Part shown: positions 54,401 through 63,659 of the stretch, one piece after another
How positions within the stretch are numbered: the stretch's first letter is position 1
Layout: the number at the start of each line of letters is the position of its first letter
Position numbers and translations under genes: made by a program
Assembly: GCA_013398955.1 (NCBI GenBank)
Contig: VWPU01003186.1
Coordinates: forward strand, 62,001 to 126,000
Direction: 5' to 3'
DNA length: 64,000 bases
From: Callaeas wilsoni
Lineage: Eukaryota; Chordata; Aves; Passeriformes; Callaeidae
The notes under the pieces: model-generated
What the model saw: only the letters and a program-made list of their open reading frames with translations
What the model was told of the DNA's origin: nothing
Databases searched by the model: none

Positions 54401-55959
54401 GATCAAACCCAAGACCTTGGCATCATCAGCACCATGCTCTGTCACTCAGAGTTTCCCCTTGCTTCTTCTGCCCATAGCTTTACATGCTGACCCTGACACC
54501 AAACACAGTGGGATACCCCTTGGGTCAGTTGGGGTCAGCTGTCTCAGATGTGTGTCCCCCCCCCCAACTTCTTGTGCACCTCCAGCATTGCTGGTGGGCT
54601 GGGGTGAGAAGAAAAGGCCTTCGCTCTCGGTCAGCACTGCTCTGCAATAACTAAAACACCTCTACATTAACAACGCGGTTTCCAGCACAAATCCAAAACA
54701 CAGCCCATACCAGCTACTACGAAGAAATTAACTACTCCAGCCCAAACCTGCAGAAGAAGTCCTTAATTCATTCTCTGGTTTGCACTGTATCTCTGTTCTG
54801 TTCCATTAGGGATTGGAGCTATTTCAAGTGAGATTGCCTGGAGCTTCTACTATTCAGCACTGATATCCTTGACAGGCCCCATGAGGCATCTAATATTATC
54901 TTTCACACTGAGTCAAAGTATGCAAAGTGATTCACATTATCTTTGACAATGATTCAAAATTAAACAGGAAGTTATTTATTCACTGCCATCAAAACCTTAT
55001 CAGTCTCAGGTTTACACTTTCTACACTCATGCCCAGAAAATAGCTCGTAATCCTATTTTTTAGCACCTGTTCTCATCATGGGACCATGAACTTTGTTAGG
55101 GGACTAAAAATTCCCTGAGTTGCTTACTTGAGCCCTGAGATGCAATTGACATGCAGCTTCAGCCACTTCCTTTCCAGTCTGCTTTCTTTGGAGACCTGCA
55201 TGTCCATCCTGCACAGTGTTCTGTGCATTACCATCCCTCTGGGAGAAATCCCAAGTATTTCCAATGATTTTTCTCCATAGTACCCACTGCACAGGGAAAG
55301 GAACACAAGCCTACAAACAAACAGCACGTGTTATTTGACAGTGAGCCTTGAACCTTGCAAGGCGCTTCATGCAATTTACAAAAACACATAGGAAGCACCA
55401 ATTCTTTGTGTGGAAGGTGCCACAACAAACTGGTGAATAACATATTCATTTACTTATTTTCACAGTATTCTTTTGGAAATACATATTATTCCCGCTTCTA
55501 CCTGTGGAAGGAAAACAGATAAGCACAAAATGACAACAAAGAACTGGAAGGTACCACCCGATCCACAAAGTGCTGCCTGCTGCAACAGCACACCAGAACA
55601 CAGGGAATCTTAGAAGAAATGCACTTTTTCTTTCTCCAAAAGCACCTTACACTTCTGCACGCTGCAACCAAATCCCTGCAGCTCCTCCGAGTGCAATCAC
55701 ACTGAAATTGTGCAGGTCACAGGTGAGTTTTTTCCATGCTGCCACTGCAAGGAACCGCACTGAGCTCAGCCAGAAATAAAGCTGACGGCGCAGGCGACAA
55801 CCCGCGTACCTGTATCATTTCCACCATCTCCGTGGTGATGATGTCCTTCTCTACCATGTGCTCCACCAGCACATTCAACACCAGCTGCTTGGCCAGCATC
55901 ACCCGGTTCTTCTTGAGCGCTTCCTGGTGGCACCGCTGCATGCCGCAGGCCGCCAGCAT
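39279..55959 (-). CDS. CASP2: CASP2, caspase-2 (complete, ten coding exons, 426 aa)
   Basis: Initiator-type cysteine protease activated on CARD platforms (PIDDosome), acting in stress-induced apoptosis and the response to polyploidy. Ten coding exons on the minus strand sum to 1281 nt with all phases closed. Domains: CARD at about residues 10-100; linker 107-163 with the processing site DNGD142|G; large subunit with catalytic His250 (LLSHG) and Cys293 (QACRG); inter-subunit linker with VDQRD306|G and EESD320|A; small subunit from about 321, including [10 protein letters not shown]. It ends LPGK at TAA 39279-39281. Human caspase-2 has 452 residues; the bird protein lacks the first ~27 because the first in-frame ATG matches ILGVCGMH. 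The start has an A at -3 and lies in a CpG island. The neighbours TMEM139 and CLCN1 match human synteny. Confidence 0.97.
40004..40113 (-). CDS. CASP2: CASP2 coding exon 9 (small subunit)
   Basis: 110 nt; acceptor CTCGCCAG, donor AAG|GTAAAG. It encodes [20 protein letters not shown] then [17 protein letters not shown]. The RNTKRGSWY segment is part of the substrate pocket of the small subunit and is identical to human. Confidence 0.97.
40198..40347 (-). CDS. CASP2: CASP2 coding exon 8 (inter-subunit linker)
   Basis: 150 nt; acceptor CACCACAG, donor AAAG|GTACTG. It encodes [20 protein letters not shown] onward through [15 protein letters not shown]. The Asp residues at VDQRD|G (306) and EESD|A (320) match the human inter-subunit cleavage sites. 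The following intron 8 is only 84 bp. Confidence 0.97.
40348..43867 (-). other. CASP2 intron 7
   Basis: 3.5 kb, AT-rich. It contains a 13-bp unit repeated twice at 41785-41810. No exon or CR1 copy recognised. Confidence 0.7.
41785..41810 (+). repeat. 13-bp tandem duplication in CASP2 intron 7
   Basis: 'cttcagaattaca' repeated twice without mismatch. Confidence 0.9.
43868..43958 (-). CDS. CASP2: CASP2 coding exon 7 (catalytic cysteine)
   Basis: [20 protein letters not shown] then [10 protein letters not shown], containing the caspase active-site pentapeptide QACRG (Cys293). Acceptor TTCTCTCAG, donor G|GTGAGT (phase 1). In mammals the short isoform (CASP2S) arises from a cassette exon just after this point; I could not identify one in the 3.5-kb intron that follows. 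Confidence 0.97.
44381..44509 (-). CDS. CASP2: CASP2 coding exon 6 (catalytic histidine)
   Basis: 43 codons, [20 protein letters not shown] then [20 protein letters not shown] and LLE. LLSHG holds the catalytic His (residue 250). Acceptor CTGTTCTAG, donor GAG|GTATAT, a weaker donor than the others in this gene. Confidence 0.97.
44510..45633 (-). other. CASP2 intron 5
   Basis: 1.1 kb between donor GTAAGG and acceptor TTCTAG. Around 45.32-45.48 kb there may be a very old CR1 remnant, too diverged to be sure. Nothing else seen. Confidence 0.6.
45634..45810 (-). CDS. CASP2: CASP2 coding exon 5
   Basis: 59 codons, [20 protein letters not shown] onward to FRDQTAQ. Acceptor CTTTCAG, donor CAG|GTAAGG, both phase 0. 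[10 protein letters not shown] and the GGDVD segment are typical of the caspase large subunit. Confidence 0.97.
45811..47233 (-). other. CASP2 intron 4
   Basis: 1.4 kb. It contains an A/C-only low-complexity block at about 46490-46565 (ACA repeats grading into CCCAAA-type runs). No exon seen. Confidence 0.7.
46490..46565 (+). repeat. A/C low-complexity block in CASP2 intron 4
   Basis: About 75 bp consisting only of A and C: (ACA)n grading into CCAAAA/CCCAA runs. Confidence 0.85.
47234..47328 (-). CDS. CASP2: CASP2 coding exon 4 (prodomain cleavage site)
   Basis: 95 nt; acceptor TTTTGCACAG, donor TTG|GTAAGT. It encodes [20 protein letters not shown] then [12 protein letters not shown]; human has [31 protein letters not shown]. 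The Asp before Gly (residue 142) corresponds to the human prodomain processing site. Confidence 0.93.
47329..48681 (-). other. CASP2 intron 3
   Basis: 1.35 kb, donor GTGAGT, acceptor TTTGCACAG. I see nothing else in it. Confidence 0.7.
48682..48757 (-). CDS. CASP2: CASP2 coding exon 3 (diverged linker)
   Basis: 76 nt (25 codons plus one base): [20 protein letters not shown] then RPRWL. Acceptor TCTTGTAG, donor CTTG|GTGAGT. It aligns with human [28 protein letters not shown] only through LP-P--ESC. The assignment rests on that motif, both splice sites, and the phase change 0 to 1 that exons 2 and 4 require. It lies on the minus strand, hidden under a longer plus-strand frame. Confidence 0.85.
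49470..50090 (+). mobile_element. CR1 LINE 3' fragment in CASP2 intron 2
   Basis: Sense copy of about 620 bp: 'aaagaagtgcaaagtcctgt' (end of ORF2), 'acacaggatgctccctctga', 'gaggttgccctgagaggttg', ending 'accctgtgattcttta'. The deletions between segments are typical of old copies. Confidence 0.88.
50277..50444 (-). CDS. CASP2: CASP2 coding exon 2 (CARD, second half)
   Basis: 56 codons, [20 protein letters not shown] onward to SHEIAR. Acceptor GGGTTCAG, donor AGG|GTACAG (phase 0). [20 protein letters not shown] is almost identical to human. Confidence 0.96.
50445..55809 (-). other. CASP2 intron 1
   Basis: 5.4 kb, donor GTACGC. It contains a CR1 tail (54.32-54.45 kb), a C10 run near 54558 and an exon-like 66-nt segment at 51704-51769, listed under findings. 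No further gene recognised. Confidence 0.7.
54323..54460 (-). mobile_element. CR1 LINE 3' end in CASP2 intron 1
   Basis: Antisense terminus 'agaatcacagaatattctga', 'gggaagggacccacaaggat', then 'ccaagaccttggcatcatca'. About 140 bp. Confidence 0.82.
55810..55959 (-). CDS. CASP2: CASP2 coding exon 1 (CARD, first half)
   Basis: 50 codons, [20 protein letters not shown] to TEMVEMIQ, ending CAG|GTACGC (phase 0). Human has [20 protein letters not shown]. The frame stays open upstream for some distance but has no earlier ATG, so this is the first available start, in context AGG-ATG. Confidence 0.95.
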
Positions 55960-56320
55960 CCTGGGAGGAGCGGGGTCGCCGGCGGAGAGCGCCGCGGCGA
56001 AGAGCCACCCGTGCCCCCCCGCCGACTTTGGGCTCGTGAGGGGACCGGGAGGAGCTCGGGAGGAAGGCGGCGCGACCCCGCGGCCGCCGCCTGACGACGG
56101 GCGGAAAGAGCCCGTCCCGCCTTTTCCCGGCGGCCCCCGCGATTCAAACCGCGGGACGCGCTTCCCGCCGTCACGTGACCGCCGCGGGGGCGGCAGCGCC
56201 TTCCCGCCTCTTCCTGCCCGCGCCCGCGCTCGGGCTGGGCCCCCGCCCCTCAGGGGTGCGGCGGGGCGGAGCCGGGCAGGGCTTGGGCCTGCGGGGAGGA
56301 TGAGCGGGGGTGTAGCTCTC
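55950..56320. promoter_or_regulatory. CASP2: CpG island, CASP2 promoter region
   Basis: The most GC- and CpG-rich stretch of the window, covering the CASP2 start and about 350 bp upstream. It has several GC boxes (GGGGCGG and its complement), TTCCCGCC/TTTTCCCGG E2F-like motifs and a palindromic GTCACGTGAC E-box. No TATA box is visible, so initiation is probably dispersed. Confidence 0.8.
56170..56179. promoter_or_regulatory. Palindromic E-box GTCACGTGAC in the CASP2 CpG island
   Basis: A perfect 10-bp palindrome, the high-affinity form for USF and MiT/TFE (CLEAR-type) bHLH-zip factors, about 210 bp upstream of the CASP2 ATG. Binding is inferred from motif and position. Confidence 0.5.
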
Positions 56321-58240
56321 CTGGGAAACGTACCGGCTCTGGGCGTTTTTCTTCCCCCCCCCCCCTCCCCGTTTTAGTTTCTTTACTTCATGCTGAGATG
56401 GGTTTCTGCGGGAATCAGCTGCAATCAGAAATGATAACGTGCTGTAATTAAGGGGGTGGGGGAGAAATGGAGCATACGGGATGTGCAGAGAACTGCGAAG
56501 GGAAATACGATGGGAAAATCAAGTGAGCATCCTAGCAAAAGCAAATTCACAGCTCTCGTTACAGAATCACAGAATCAATTGGGAAAAATCAGTTGGAAAA
56601 GACCTCTGAGATCACCAAGTCCAGCCTTTGACCGAACACCACCACGTCACTTAGACCATAGCACTGAGTGCCACGCCCAGTCTTTCCTTAAAAAACCTCC
56701 TGGGACGGTGACTCCACCGCCTCCCTGGGCAGCCCGTTCCCATGCTCGACAACCCTCCTGAGAAGAAATTCCTCCTGATGTCCAGTCCGAACCTCCCCTG
56801 GCACAGCTTGAGGCCACTTCCTCTGGTCTTGTCGCTTGTTGCCTAGGAGAAGAGACCAAACTCCACGTGGCTGCAGCCTCCTTACAGGGAGCTGTAGAGA
56901 TCGATAAGGTGTCCCCTGAGCCTTCTCCAGGCTAAACAACTCCAGCTCCCACAGCCGCTCCTCATACAACTTACCAAAAAAGTCACATAAAGCTTCAGAT
57001 GGCTGCTCCCTGGTGCACAGGAATTATACATGCTAAAGCTTAACACAAGTCCAAAGGCTCGACAACCTTTACAAATGCTGAAGACAAAATCGTACTGATC
57101 ATAACTGGTGACATTTTTGATCTTTGTTTTGGCTACTTTTTAGTCTGTGCTGGTCACCGGAATTTCTTCCTGACTCCTGGCAATTTGGTGCACCCAGACA
57201 GGTCCCGAGTTGCCCAGTTTAAGACTCAAAGTTTCTATGCCTCTGTCACGTATCTGTGACACCTTTTGGTGAGGTATTTTCTTTTCTATTAGCAGATACA
57301 GGAGGGAAGTGTAAGTAGTAATTGCCATTAAAGAAATCATGTTACCTTTATCAGCAAGTTTGTCTCTCCTAATACTTCCGTGATGGAAGTATCATAACTG
57401 CTTCATCAATAATGATAATTAAGTGATTCAGCTTAATTAATTCAGCTGTAGATTCAGAAATGGAACTCTTCTCTTTTTTCTAAGCCAAGATTATCAAATA
57501 AGCAGAATGTAAGCAAAAGCATAGCTTTGTGGAGTACTTCTTTTGGGAGGAAAAATTAATGATGCCACCGGGAATTTTTAATGCAGTCCTGTTTATTTAT
57601 AAACAACATAAAAGACCTTTTTTTTTTCCTTTGAACTATAAAGAATCAAACAATAAGAAATAATTTATTTGCTTCTAGCCTATGGTTTGATGGTTCCTCA
57701 TATGAATTAAAGATGCAGTCATATTAGCAAGGCTGCGATGATTGCTGCTCTCCTTCACAGGAGATTCAGACCACCATTTTTGTTTTTTAATTTGGACATT
57801 TACCAGATGTGAATGCATCTCGTTGCACACTGCAGAGCCGATCAGTTTAGCTCACCCGCTTAGAAAGGCACAGCATCACTGATCAGTGAGAGCTGGAACC
57901 TGCCTACAGCCTGGAACCATCATGATGAAGGCCACACGTGCCTTGGGACTGTTGTCCTCAGGTGCTCCGCTGCAGCTGTGGTCTCGGCAGACAGACTGGA
58001 CGTTTCTGGAGCCCACAGAGAACTAGAGGAGCTTTGGCCTTTCTGTGCATGATGACAATAAAGTCTCTCAGGCCATCTGTTGGAGTACATCTGCAGGACA
58101 GCAGACACACCCTGCTGTAGAGCCGTGAAGACTGGCAGTCCATGCAGAGGATGCTTACATGTGTATGTATCCTAGTGCTGGCCTCTCTTGCAGGGGGAAA
58201 ACTTATCTCCCTCTTGTCCACCACCGGCTGTGTGGGATGA
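56321..58240. other. Spacer between TMEM139 3' end and CASP2 promoter
   Basis: Contains a C12 run (56354-56365), a CR1 fragment (56.56-56.99 kb) and otherwise unremarkable AT-rich sequence. No gene recognised. Confidence 0.65.
56560..56985 (-). mobile_element. CR1 LINE, 5'-truncated copy upstream of CASP2
   Basis: Well-preserved antisense copy: 'agaatcacagaatcaattgg', 'gacctctgagatcaccaagt', 'gcctccctgggcagcccgtt', 'ctgtagagatcgataaggtg', 'ccgctcctcatacaac'. It retains many CpGs, so it is probably one of the youngest copies here. Confidence 0.93.
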
Positions 58241-58264
58241 GAACTTTGTGAACAACAGAAGTCA

Positions 58265-58270
58265 TTTAAT
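58265..58270 (-). terminator. TMEM139: Poly(A) signal ATTAAA, possible TMEM139 end
   Basis: ATTAAA on the minus strand about 630 nt after the stop, followed by TGACTTCTGTTGTTC, a GU-rich downstream element. An AATAAA near 57.6 kb is the alternative. Confidence 0.4.
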
Positions 58271-58896
58271 GCATACTATCAACTTTTCAACCCTAAGTGA
58301 CAGGTATCAGGTGGTACCAGCTTCCAGATGCAGTCAGCCACTCTCCCCTCAGGCACAGTCCCATGTAGCACAGTTGAGGATGTGGAGCAGGTGTGGCGGA
58401 GGGACAGTAACAAACAGCTCAGACCATAAACTTGTGTTGCTGTGAAACAGCAACCTGGGGAGTGCAGCCTTGTTCTCTCTGTAGAGATTTCAGGGTGGCT
58501 GATGACCACACAGCACTCAGCAATATTGCTGTTTGCAGTGCACAGGCAGAACGTGCTTAGTGTTGTTTCTATTCCTCTCTTTCCCAGCCAGATTTTTCTG
58601 GCTGCATCCTACAGTCCTTCAGAGGTCTTTTGGCAACCTTGTCTCTTCTCAGGACTTACTTCTCCTCTCCCATAAAGGTGTATCTCCAGTTTGAGAATGT
58701 TGCCATACATAACACAACTTTCCTCACAGTGGTTTTACGTATCTGCCAAGACAAAGCAGTGTAGTATTGCATTGATTTATATTTTGTGCAAAAAGATTCG
58801 AGTAACATCAGAAGCTGTGTCTGTAGTTCAATTCTGGTTCAAAGAATGGCGAGACAAACGTTTAGGCAAAACAATATCAGCTGTTTTACCATCCCT

Positions 58897-59365
58897 CTAG
58901 GAGCATCCTGTATTGGGGTGAGGGTTTGGTTCTGTATTCATGGAAGGTGAAATCAGTCCTAATGCAGAGGGCTGGTGAGTGTTTTCAAAGACCTCATCAC
59001 TGATGGCAGTCTCGTAAGCAGGTGGTGGAGTGAGTGGCTCCAGTGGTTCAAACCTATCTTCAATATCTTTCTCCTCATGGATGTCCGAAGCAAACCGCTG
59101 CAGTCTTGGGGGCATCACCAGCTGCAGCTGCATCCTGGAGGCCATGTCTGTCTCAGAGGAGTGCATTGTGTCTGGTGGCACTGGCCCCCAGAGAGCCTCC
59201 ACTGTCATCTCTTGTTGGGCAGAGGATTCAATAACAACGTTGTACGGAGGAGGCTCGGTCAGCGGCGAGGGCACGGAGCCTGGGTTGGATGTAATTGTCC
59301 ATATTGCTGGAGCTGACATGGTCATCACCTCCTCATAGGTGGGCGCTTCATAGGCAGCGTTCACC
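58897..59365 (-). CDS. TMEM139: TMEM139 coding exon B (cytosolic tail)
   Basis: Acceptor CTCTGGCACAG, then GVNAAYEAPTYEEV and on to HPNTGCS and TAG (58897-58899). Carries both proline-tyrosine motifs. The linker between them is poorly conserved with human. Confidence 0.93.
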
Positions 59366-60905
59366 CTGTGCCAGAGAGCAATGCCAGAGACACTCGTTAT
59401 TTTACTGCGCAGTTTATGTTTATGGTACAGATCATGGACTACAGGGACCATGCTGCAATCAACAAGCGGGACTGAGACAGTATGTCACGTGGTATTGCTG
59501 TGTAGGATATTCTGCCCTGGGTCAGCTCAGCTCTCTAGCCAACTGAACGTCTTTCTTACTGATATAGAAGATAGCTCATCTGACCATTCTCCCACACTCC
59601 CCAGAGTTAGTGAACCTGCACTGTTGAGTTCAGTGTCCTAGGCGTAACTTGGTGTCCTCCTACCAGTTAAAATTTATTACTAAGGATTGCTAACTACTAG
59701 TTATCTCATGGAATAAAACAGGACCTAATTTTTTTGATACATTAGCTCAATGTTCATCCATTTTTAAGTAGTGGAGAAAATTGAGTACTTTCATTTAGTT
59801 TAAACAGGGACAATTATGCTGTGTTTAAAAGCATTATCGGCAAAGATAAAGTGTTCCTTTGGAGACATTTTCCTTTTCAGGTCATATTTTTAAATAAAAG
59901 GATACTAGTTTTCTTCAAGTCTGCCTCCAAACTAGCAGGGCCCAATATAGACTTCTTTTTTTATACAGTCTTTCTAAAAATAAACACTGTATTTGAGAAC
60001 ATCAAGCATGTGGATATGTGGATAATGATTGTCTGGATTATACAAGGAAGCAATGCTACAAATAAAGTTAACCTCTTCAATGACAGTAGGCAAACTGGGG
60101 TTAAGTTAGGTGATGCTGAGAACCTGCAAATGCACATGAAGCCAAAAAGAGGTGGGAATATTCCGTGTCTCTAAAAATTAGGGGTTTTATTAGTGTCAAG
60201 AAGGAATTTTAAGAGTGGAAACACACCCAGTTACAGGTTTCTTTTAAAGTTTGCCAAGAAACAGTTGCTCTAGAGATAAGGTTTATAGAGCTAAACCCAA
60301 ATAAGATTTGGTATTGCTTCAACGTTTTTTTTCTTTTTCCTTCTCTGACTCATTGTTTGGCAAGCTTCAATTACTCAAAGAAAAATAAAATGGGTTTGGA
60401 TCGGTTTAACATTGGCAAGGTTTAATGGGTCAGTTCCCAGGGGGAAGAAAATACATACTATAAAAGGTACAGGACACGTGTGGCATTGACATTGCAACCT
60501 CCACGTCAATAATGAGGGAAAAAGATCTGAAAAGAACTTTTGTCTTTGGGAACGGAGTCTGCGTTTGGTGCCTCAGGGGAAGGGCAGCAAGAGAGTGTGT
60601 AAAATTGCCATGAGTGAGGTGAGAGAGTTAAAGAGGAGTAACCAGATTGCTGCTTACCCTGCTTGGCTTTGCCTGTTTGGAGGTATTTCATTTGCGTCAT
60701 GCTGGTGTTGATTCCTCAGGTAACACTCAACAAACACACTCAGCAAATAGCCGACCAGGCAAACTCCCCCTACCCCGAGGAAGAAATAGCCTACTGGGTT
60801 GATGTTAGAGGAAATGGCCAGCATGGTGACCCCGATGAGAAGAGTAGCGGTGAACAGAAGCAGCAAGGTTTGGCGGATGTTCTTCCAGCGTGTCTCTAAC
60901 CACAT
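58897..60905 (-). CDS. TMEM139: TMEM139, transmembrane protein 139 (238 aa, two coding exons)
   Basis: Two exons on the minus strand (60658-60905 and 58897-59365) join in phase (GG|G) to 238 residues; human TMEM139 has 216. The N-terminus is WLETRWKNIRQ, then two membrane helices at about residues 13-33 and 38-60 with a short NINPVGYF turn, then a basic/polar stretch and a long cytosolic tail. The tail has APTYEEV (90-96), EPPPYNVV (120-127) and, near the C-terminus, LEPLTPPPAYE. These match YEEA, PPPYSTVV and LEPLTPPPAYD in human in the same order. PPxY motifs bind WW domains of NEDD4-type ligases; the function is otherwise poorly known. The ATG at 60905 (GCC-ATG) is preferred over an in-frame upstream GTG. 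The gene lies just upstream of CASP2, as in human. Confidence 0.93.
59366..60657 (-). other. TMEM139 intron between the coding exons
   Basis: 1.3 kb. A 117-codon plus-strand open frame (59821-60174) lies here, but it resembles nothing I know and is probably chance. Confidence 0.65.
60658..60905 (-). CDS. TMEM139: TMEM139 coding exon A (membrane helices)
   Basis: 82 codons plus two bases, ending CAGG|GTAAGC. The exon itself begins at about 60966, after the acceptor CTTCTACAG, so about 60 nt of leader precede the ATG, including an out-of-frame ATG at its very start (60966). Confidence 0.9.
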
Positions 60906-61928
60906 GGCAGAAGGGATGGTGGTAGCAGGCACTTGAGAACAGATGGGCACTTAAAGGGACAGACATCTGTAGAAGATGGAACAGTTTTTTCAACATGTAA
61001 CACATTTATAAGTGTGTTTCATGTTGAAAATAGTGACCTAATTAAGAACATACACACTAGAGTACATGCACATACATCATAAGCCTGGGAAATCTGTGCA
61101 CGCCAATGTAAACATACTAGAATTTCCTGTGTACGTGCATACTGAATAGTTGGAATACTTAGACACAGTTGCAAAACATAAAATGCATAAATAGACCATC
61201 AGCACTTACTACCAGGCATATCTAAAAACGTCTGGCTTAACAGGGATGCAGATTGAGGTTACTGCGAGAGCAAGACACAGAATAACTTTAAGGGTTAATT
61301 CTGGGACACTTGTGCCTTGCATAATCAACATTCAAATACTCATTCAGATCCCGGCAAAAAAGCAGCAGCATTATTTGATGTGCCTGTCTGCCCCAGTAAA
61401 TTGAGCGTCTAATGTCACTGTAGCACTAGAGTACTAATGTAACTTTTAAGTTCTGGATATAGTTAGGGTATGTGTGTTTTTGTAAAATGTAGGCATTTAT
61501 TTGAGTATTTGCCTGTATCCTCAATTCCTTCTCTGTTGATGTACTTTTTTTTGCCCTGTTCTCACATATGAGAACCTTTCCTGTCCCCCATTCCAAACCT
61601 CATTTTTTGTAAAAGAGACAGCAGTTGTCACTGTGTGCAGTCAATATGGAATGAATACCAGGGATCTGAGGCATTCAAGAACACAATCATTAAGGAGCTG
61701 TCTTGCACATGTTACACTAACTTATATCTATCTCGCTGTTTTGGTGAAGATCTCTTTGAAGGAAAAAAGTATGACCCAGTCGGCATATTTTTTATGAATA
61801 TGCATCTCCAAACAAATACACAGTTTTATATAGCGCCATGTTACATTGTGTGCTTTCCCCTCGTTACAGCAAAAATAGTTAAATGCATATAAGCAAAAGA
61901 AACACATTTTTTGTCAGCATCTACTTAC

Positions 61929-62019
61929 CAGAAAGAGGTTTTGGTAGGTACGAGCAGTCATGTTTTAACTTCTCTCTTCATCACAAGGAAAAATGTGCAC
62001 TGCTGCTTCCCGTTCTGGC
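61929..62019 (-). other. TMEM139: Probable TMEM139 5' untranslated exon
   Basis: 91 nt bounded by a strong acceptor (GTTCTATTCTCAG) and donor (CTG|GTAAGT) on the minus strand, one kb upstream of the coding exon. It contains an ATG that would read into the next exon out of frame with TMEM139. Confidence 0.45.
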
Positions 62020-62325
62020 CTGAGAATAGAACACCAGTTAAAACTCTCCCTTCCTCCTTTCGAGTTTTCTGGTAGGGAAACTATGAAGATTTCTTTCAAA
62101 AATAAAAGTCGGAAATTAGTGAATATGGGAAGATCCCAACTGGTGGGAAGATCCCGTTGTACCAGTTTTGCGTGGGAAAGTAGAATCTCCCTTTTCCAGG
62201 TTCTGAATCCAAAGCAATTTCTAGACGATCACATACCTTCTACTTGCAGCTCTTCTCGGTCTGTCCCACAAAAGCAGGAAACTCATTAGGAAAGAGGGCG
62301 GAGTGAGCAGTGGGGGAGTGCTTAC

Positions 62326-62470
62326 CTGTGTCGTGTCTCTTTGGTCGGCTTCACTTCAATGAGAGAAACTGCCCTGAAAATTCTGGGTTTTTCCCCACGT
62401 AGCAAAGGAATCTTGATCTCTGCCTCACAAGGCAGGAACAACTGCCTGCCCAGCCCACATCGCGTGGCCC
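62326..62470 (-). other. TMEM139: Possible TMEM139 first exon or promoter region
   Basis: A strong donor CACAG|GTAAGC ends at 62326 on the minus strand; the upstream edge is unknown. The segment carries an NF-kB-like GGGGAAAAACCC and an IRF-like AGTTTCTCTC. No TATA box is obvious. Inference from splice-site and motif quality only. Confidence 0.3.
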
Positions 62471-62739
62471 ACACATAAATCTATGTATGACTTTTGTAAA
62501 ATGTAAATTCATACATTTGTCCTGATCGAGTGCTGTTTGTCAAATGTTGGTTTATGCCCTCATTGATTTTACAAACCAAAGGGAAAAAAAGAGGGCAAGA
62601 GGTTTTTATTTCACAGAGGGCTGAGTTAAAAACATTTTACTCCCTGACGTATTTGGGAGTGAGAGGTAATGATAAGCAACAGAACTGAATTAGGTACTGA
62701 ATTACTTCTGTTATCTGAAACTTTAGTGTGCATCTGAAA

Positions 62740-63570
62740 ATTATAATGGAATGGAATGGAATGGAACAGAATAGAATAGAGTAGACTAGAATAGAATAGA
62801 AGAGAATAGAATAGAATAATTTCAGTTGGAAGGGACCGACACCTACCCCAACTCCCCACCTGCTTCAGGGCTGACCAGAAGCTAAAGCATGTTATTAAGG
62901 GCATTGTCCAAATGCCTCTTAAACACTGACAGGCGTGAGGTATTGACCACCCCTCTAGGAGGCCCATTCCAGTGTCTGACCACCCTCTGGGTAAAGAGAT
63001 GCTTCCTAATGTCCCCTGACAGAGCTTTGAACCATGTCCACTTGTCCTATCACTGGCTCCCTGGGAGAAGGGATCAGCATCTCCCTCTCCTCTTCCCCTC
63101 CTCAGGGAGCTGCAGAGAGCAAGGGGGTCACCCCTCAGCCTCTCTTTTCTCCAAACTGGACAAACCCAGAGCCCTCAGCCACTCCTTACAGGACATGCCT
63201 TCCAGCCCTTCCACCAGGTTTGTGCCCTCCTCTACACACTTGCAAAGACTTTCACACCCCTCTGAAATGGTGGGGCTCAGAACTGCTGCCAGCACTCTGT
63301 GTGAGGCTTCCCCAATGCTCCCATGAGTCCTTCTCTGTTCACAGATAGCAAGTCTAGGAGGGCATCTTTCTTACTTGTCTCACTGAGTACCTGTGACGAA
63401 AAGTTATCTCCTACAAATGTCAGAAATTTCCTAGATGTGCTCATCTAAGCAATTTGATATTCCCGGGTGATGCCTGGGAATTTGGATTCTTCCATAAGGG
63501 TAAGGGCTGCTGATTCAGAGATTTCTCTTAAATGGCTATAGAAGAACTCATCAGTGCTTATCTCACTGTA
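62740..63570 (-). mobile_element. CR1 LINE copy with expanded pentanucleotide tail
   Basis: Antisense copy: after a GGAAT/AGAAT repeat come 'tcagttggaagggaccgaca', 'aaatgcctcttaaacactga', 'ggtattgaccacccctctag', 'agggagctgcagagagcaag', then ORF2 remnants up to the segment for 'ctatagaagaactcatcagt'. Confidence 0.88.
62743..62818 (+). repeat. Pentanucleotide microsatellite (GGAAT/AGAAT)n
   Basis: Four TGGAA-type units followed by about ten AGAAT-type units with substitutions, directly abutting the CR1 3' end. Confidence 0.9.
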
Positions 63571-63659
63571 AGTTCTTGAACACTATAGGATGAATTATCT
63601 CTAGGAGCAGGGTGCAGCTCATGGTTGTCTGTAATAGGAAGATGCCCTAGTGCTAAATG

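Noticed and set aside
55736..56377. 213-codon plus-strand frame over the CASP2 start and CpG island
   Set aside because: It is the antisense shadow of CASP2 exon 1 extended by GC-rich sequence that rarely contains stops.
59821..60174. 117-codon plus-strand open frame inside the TMEM139 intron
   Set aside because: It matches no family I know, is very rich in Phe/Ile/Lys as expected from AT-rich DNA, and lacks recognisable splice or start context.
60903..60950. Non-ATG (GTG) start for TMEM139 15 codons upstream
   Set aside because: Vertebrate start usage and alignment with the human N-terminus favour the ATG at 60905.
62889..63326. 145-codon plus-strand frame at the right end
   Set aside because: It is the antisense reading of a CR1 copy.
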